A DNA stretch of 64,000 nucleotides from positions 1-64,000 of the forward strand of contig NZ_FMXM01000007.1 in NCBI RefSeq assembly GCF_900103325.1, written 5' to 3'. The DNA comes from Mesorhizobium qingshengii (GTDB taxonomy: Bacteria; Pseudomonadota; Alphaproteobacteria; Rhizobiales; Rhizobiaceae). The first letter of the stretch is position 1; each line of letters begins with the position of its first letter. Made by a program: the position numbers and the translations under genes. Under the pieces are notes generated by a model. It ran no database searches. It was not told the origin of the DNA and was given only the letters and a program-made list of their open reading frames with translations. This document shows positions 60,909-64,000 of this stretch, one piece after another.

Positions 60909-61919
60909 CTATATGCCTTGACCATGATTCACTGTGGCGCCGTTGTGATTGCCGTTGTTGTTCATCTCTTCAAGCCGGGCCTTTCGCTCCGCCAGCAGGC
61001 CGAGATACTGCATCGCCACCATCGAGCCGGCGATCGCCGTTATATCGGCGTGATCATAGGCCGGCGCAACCTCCACCACATCGGCGCCGACAATATCGAC
61101 CTGGTTGAGCTGGCGCAGCGTCGACAGGATCTTCGCCGAGGACGGCCCGCCCGCAACCGGCGTGCCGGTGCCGGGCGCATAGGCCGGATCGAGGCAGTCG
61201 ATGTCGAAGGTGAGATAGGTCTTCCTGCCGCCGGTGCGGTCGACAGTGGCGTAGGCGATGTCGGAAGCCCGCATCTCCTCGATCTCGTGGCCGTAGAGGA
61301 TCTTGATGCCGAATGTGTCAGGCGCATGGGTGCGAATGCCGATCTGGATCGAGCGGTCTGGATCGATGATGCCTTCTTTCACGGCGCGGCCGACGAAGGA
61401 CCCATGGTCGATGCGCTTGCCGTCGTCCGGCCAGGTATCCTGGTGGGCATCGAACTGCACCAAAGCGAGTGGACCGTGGATGGCGGCATGCGCCTTGAGC
61501 AGCGGCCAGGTCACGAAATGGTCGCCACCCAACGTCAACAGGAAGGCACCCGACTTCAGGATCTTCGCCGCCTCGCGCTCGATCGTCCCCGGCGTCTTCT
61601 GGTGGTTGCCCGAGTCGAGCAGGCAATCGCCATAGTCGACCACCGCCAGATGCTCGAACAGATCGCGTGAAAACGGGTATTGCGGGTCGTTGTCGAGGAT
61701 CGCCGAGGCGCGGCGAATCGCCTGCGGCCCGAAACGGGCGCCGGGCCGGTTGGTGACGGCGGCGTCGAACGGAATGCCCCATACCACCGCGTCCGCGCCC
61801 TTCACGTCCTTCGTGTATTTGCGCCGCATGAACGACAGCGCGCCGGAATAGGTCGGCTCGAGGGCGCCGCCCGTTTTAGAACGGGCGGTGAAGGCGTGGT
61901 CGATGTTCTTGTTCGCCAT
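60909..61919 (-). CDS. speB: Agmatinase/ureohydrolase family protein
   Basis: A 336-residue arginase-fold metalloenzyme. The Mn-binding motifs are all present: TLGGDHFVTWP (about 139-149), FDAHQDTW (about 163-170), and TFDIDCLDPAYAPGTGTPVAGG (about 246-267). The pattern and length fit agmatinase, which yields putrescine and urea, but guanidinobutyrase or similar activity cannot be excluded. It ends 30 bases before argC and is probably co-transcribed. The ATG at 61919 (MANKNIDHAF) is preferred to an upstream start. Confidence 0.9.
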   Translation of the reverse strand: MANKNIDHAFTARSKTGGALEPTYSGALSFMRRKYTKDVKGADAVVWGIPFDAAVTNRPGARFGPQAIRRASAILDNDPQYPFSRDLFEHLAVVDYGDCLLDSGNHQKTPGTIEREAAKILKSGAFLLTLGGDHFVTWPLLKAHAAIHGPLALVQFDAHQDTWPDDGKRIDHGSFVGRAVKEGIIDPDRSIQIGIRTHAPDTFGIKILYGHEIEEMRASDIAYATVDRTGGRKTYLTFDIDCLDPAYAPGTGTPVAGGPSSAKILSTLRQLNQVDIVGADVVEVAPAYDHADITAIAGSMVAMQYLGLLAERKARLEEMNNNGNHNGATVNHGQGI

Positions 61920-62043
61920 TACGGATCCTCGTTTTTCATCGGGGTGCAACAACTACAGAACCGGCACGGAAGATGCCAGTCACAGCTTGGCGAGACGAAA
62001 TGGCGCCGCTCGAGTGCCGCGGCAAGACAGGATTTGTATCATC

Positions 62044-63252
62044 ATGACGCAGACGGCGTTCCTCAATCCCTCTCGCGCCATGGTGTCGACCCACGCCGGC
62101 ACGATCGCGGGTGAACGCTTCCTGGTTCTCGATTCGTGGCGCGGCATCTGCGCGCTTCTGGTGGCGCTGTTCCATTTCCCGACCGCTTCGATGGTTTCGC
62201 AAAGCGCCTTCATCGGCTCGTCCTACCTTTTCGTCGACTTCTTCTTCGTTCTCTCCGGTTTCGTCATCGCCAGCAGTTACGGCAATCGGCTGAATCAGCC
62301 GGAAGAGGTCGCTCGCTTTGCACTGGTCCGTTTCGGTCGCATCTACCCGCTGCATCTCATCATGCTCGCCGCCTTTGCCGGTTTCGAACTGCTTCGGCTG
62401 ATGCTGCCACAACTGCATGGCACCGGGGCCGCTCCTTTCACCGGTGGTTTCGACCTCAAGAGCCTGGTTGCCAATCTGCTGTTGCTGCAGGGTGTCGGTT
62501 TCGAGGATCAGTTGACCTGGAATGCGCCTAGCTGGAGCATTTCGGCGGAGTTCTTCGCCTATCTCCTGTTTGCCGGCGTGGTCTTCGTCGCCGGCGCGCG
62601 CGCCTGGGTATGGTTCGTCGCCGCTGCGGTCACCGCGCCGCTGTTCCTGCTCGGATTTTCGACCCATCATATGGATGTGTCTTTCGATTTCGGCTTCATC
62701 CGCTGCCTGTACGGCTTCTCGCTGGGTGCCCTGCTGGCCTGGTTTCAACATGATTCCATTGCAGGGGCGCGACAGGCGCTCGCCAGGGGTGGCCCACGCA
62801 TGGCCTGGACCCTTGCCGAGATTGTCATGGTGGCGGTCATCGTGCTTTTCGTCTCGCTGGCGGGCGACAGTGATCTCGGCATCGCGGCACCCCTGGTGTT
62901 CGCGCTGGCGCTGTTTCTCTTCGCCCATGAAGGCGGCTGGGTCAGCGCCTTGCTCCGGACGCCGTTCATGCTGACGCTCGGCGCGCTGTCCTACTCGATC
63001 TACATGGTCCATATCTTCGTCCAGGCGCGGCTGATCAACGTCGCCGGGCTCGTCGAACGCAAGCTCGACTACGGCCTGATCGGTGACATCGTGCTGCGCG
63101 GCCAGCCCGCGACGGGCTTTGGCGCCGGCTGGATCGGGTCCGTGGCGATCACCGTCATGCTCGTCGCCACCATCGCCGTTTCCTGGATCACCTGGCGCTT
63201 TTTCGAAATGCCGGCCATGGCGTGGTTCCGCCGGCTTTCGAAACGCATCTGA
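62044..63252 (+). CDS. Acyltransferase 3 family membrane protein
   Basis: A 402-residue inner-membrane acyltransferase with about ten helices. Typical acyltransferase-3 elements: FLVLDSWRGICALLVALFHF near residue 28 (Arg/His pair of the catalytic region), SYLFVDFFFVLSGFVIASSYG, RFGRIYPLHLIML, NAPSWSISAEFFAYLLFA and LSYSIYMVHIFVQ. It probably adds an acetyl or other acyl group to a surface polysaccharide or lipid. It is divergent from speB. A GATCATG-class repeat follows after 14 bases. Confidence 0.88.
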   Translation: MTQTAFLNPSRAMVSTHAGTIAGERFLVLDSWRGICALLVALFHFPTASMVSQSAFIGSSYLFVDFFFVLSGFVIASSYGNRLNQPEEVARFALVRFGRIYPLHLIMLAAFAGFELLRLMLPQLHGTGAAPFTGGFDLKSLVANLLLLQGVGFEDQLTWNAPSWSISAEFFAYLLFAGVVFVAGARAWVWFVAAAVTAPLFLLGFSTHHMDVSFDFGFIRCLYGFSLGALLAWFQHDSIAGARQALARGGPRMAWTLAEIVMVAVIVLFVSLAGDSDLGIAAPLVFALALFLFAHEGGWVSALLRTPFMLTLGALSYSIYMVHIFVQARLINVAGLVERKLDYGLIGDIVLRGQPATGFGAGWIGSVAITVMLVATIAVSWITWRFFEMPAMAWFRRLSKRI

Positions 63253-63266
63253 CGCTCAGCTCTCGC

Positions 63267-63315
63267 GAGCATGATCCCGAAAAGTGGCAACCGGTTTTCG
63301 GAAAGGATCATGCTC
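63267..63315. repeat. Palindromic intergenic repeat, GATCATGATCCCGAAAAG class, near-perfect copy
   Basis: Arms GAGCATGATCC (63267-63277) and GGATCATGCTC (63305-63315) are exact inverse complements, with CGAAAAGTGGCAACCGGTTTTCG folding inside (itself partly palindromic: CGAAAA and TTTTCG). It is the same class as 20623-20666. It sits between the acyltransferase and the glycerophosphodiesterase gene. Confidence 0.9.
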
Positions 63316-63403
63316 AAACAAGACATCGGCTAGCCGGCTTCGTTCACCTGGATGTCACGGGCATCGCCTATCCGGGTCTCGATCCGGCAAGGAGCGATTC
63401 TCG

Positions 63404-64000
63404 ATGCGAACCGTCTGGCTGAGCCTTCTGCTTTCCACCGCGCTGATGGCGTCTGTTGGCGCGGCCGGTGCCGAAGAGAGCCGCGCCAGGCAGATTCTCG
63501 ACCGCTTCGAGCGCGCCAACCAGTGGCGCGACCATGTCATGGTGGCCGCGCATCGCGCCGGCAGCATGCAGGCCGGCAAGACGCTCTATGCGGAGAATTC
63601 GATCGCCGCCGTGGAAGGCTCGATCGCCATGGGCGCCGAAATCGTCGAGGTCGACATCAGGCGCTCGAAGGACGGCGAGTTCGTCGTCATGCATGACAGC
63701 TGGCTCGACCGCACCACGACCTGCAAGGGCGAGGTGGTCAAATACACGCTGGCCGAACTCAAGACCTGTCGGCTGGTGGTTGAGGGCACTGGCGTCGTCA
63801 CCAATGAGACGGTTTCGACGCTGCGCGAGATGCTGGCGGCCACAAGGGACCGGATTCTCATCAATCTTGACAACAAGCTCGATGTCGAAAGTCTGCCCGG
63901 CATGATCGCCGTCGCCCGCGACCTCGGCATGGCCGAGCAGGTCATCGTCAAAGAGAACCTGTGGAATCCACAGCGGATTGCCACGGTCAAGGCGGCCATG
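63404..64000 (+). CDS. Glycerophosphodiester phosphodiesterase, secreted, 3' end cut by window
   Basis: 199 residues are visible. A signal peptide (LSLLLSTALMASVGAAGA) is followed by the GDPD domain: VAAHRAGSMQAG (first catalytic His, about residue 50), ENSIAAVEGSIAMGAEIVEVDIRRSKDGEFVVMHDSWLDRTT (metal Glu/Asp and second His). It hydrolyses glycerophosphodiesters to glycerol-3-phosphate and an alcohol in the periplasm. The frame is open to the last base. AAGGAG is 9 bases upstream of the ATG. Confidence 0.92.
   Translation, partial: MRTVWLSLLLSTALMASVGAAGAEESRARQILDRFERANQWRDHVMVAAHRAGSMQAGKTLYAENSIAAVEGSIAMGAEIVEVDIRRSKDGEFVVMHDSWLDRTTTCKGEVVKYTLAELKTCRLVVEGTGVVTNETVSTLREMLAATRDRILINLDNKLDVESLPGMIAVARDLGMAEQVIVKENLWNPQRIATVKAAM

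Overview
The window reads as a chromosomal segment of a high-GC alphaproteobacterium of the order Rhizobiales, most probably Mesorhizobium or a close relative. The evidence is the gene content and order (nrdR-ribD-ribE-ribH-nusB; DUF177-plsX-fabH-ihfA-merR; ldtR-ldtP; DUF982, DUF2842 and CBP3-type proteins), the K+-independent type of H+-pyrophosphatase, a Mg-type HemB, type-2 ArgC, and several classes of palindromic intergenic repeat of the kind scattered through rhizobial genomes. No plasmid, phage, CRISPR, nodulation or secretion-system genes are seen.

Layout. 0-1.5 kb: 3' part of an IS110-family element cut by the window edge. 1.5-4.7 kb: DUF423 protein, an MFS exporter divergent from a FadR-type GntR regulator with a clear operator between them, DUF982 protein and a 48-residue charged protein. 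4.8-9.0 kb: family 90 glycosyltransferase, aldo/keto reductase, polyphosphate kinase 2, RibD-C/DHFR-like reductase. 9.2-12.8 kb: hemB, DUF2066 protein, 3-hydroxyisobutyryl-CoA hydrolase and a small membrane protein. 13.0-17.1 kb: LdtR regulator, LdtP L,D-transpeptidase, CPA1 Na+/H+ antiporter. 17.2-23.6 kb: glyA, nrdR, riboflavin genes, nusB, MFS transporter. 23.7-27.6 kb: four-gene osmoprotectant ABC system in the same order as yehZYXW. 27.6-29.3 kb: GT25 glycosyltransferase and a decayed stretch. 29.3-37.3 kb: hppA, BamE-like lipoprotein, cytochrome bc1 chaperone, DUF177, plsX, fabH, ihfA, MerR regulator, tail-anchored protein.

37.3-41.0 kb is a patchwork of small genes (TupA-like ATP-grasp, a His-rich secreted peptide, a periplasmic protein, an XRE regulator, YbaK) ending at tRNA-Pro(GGG). 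41.0-48.2 kb is a Wzy-type exopolysaccharide cluster: Wza lipoprotein, GT4, polyprenyl-phosphate sugar transferase and O-antigen ligase/polymerase on one strand, and a divergent Wzc-like protein whose kinase domain has lost its Walker A lysine. 48.2-55.1 kb is a polyamine-type ABC transporter operon (ATPase, binding protein, two permeases, Asp/Glu racemase, GNAT) divergent from a GntR regulator with a 17-bp palindrome. 55.2-64 kb: CelD-like GNAT, polysaccharide deacetylase, DUF2842, heme A synthase, APH-like kinase, argC, agmatinase-family protein, acyltransferase 3 and the start of a secreted glycerophosphodiesterase.

No whole new defence or mobile system was found. The strongest leads are the pseudokinase Wzc and its divergent promoter, the GntR-controlled transporter/racemase/GNAT operon, two well-formed GntR operators, the repeat families, the His-rich peptide, and the truncated IS110 element, whose family uses a bridge RNA.
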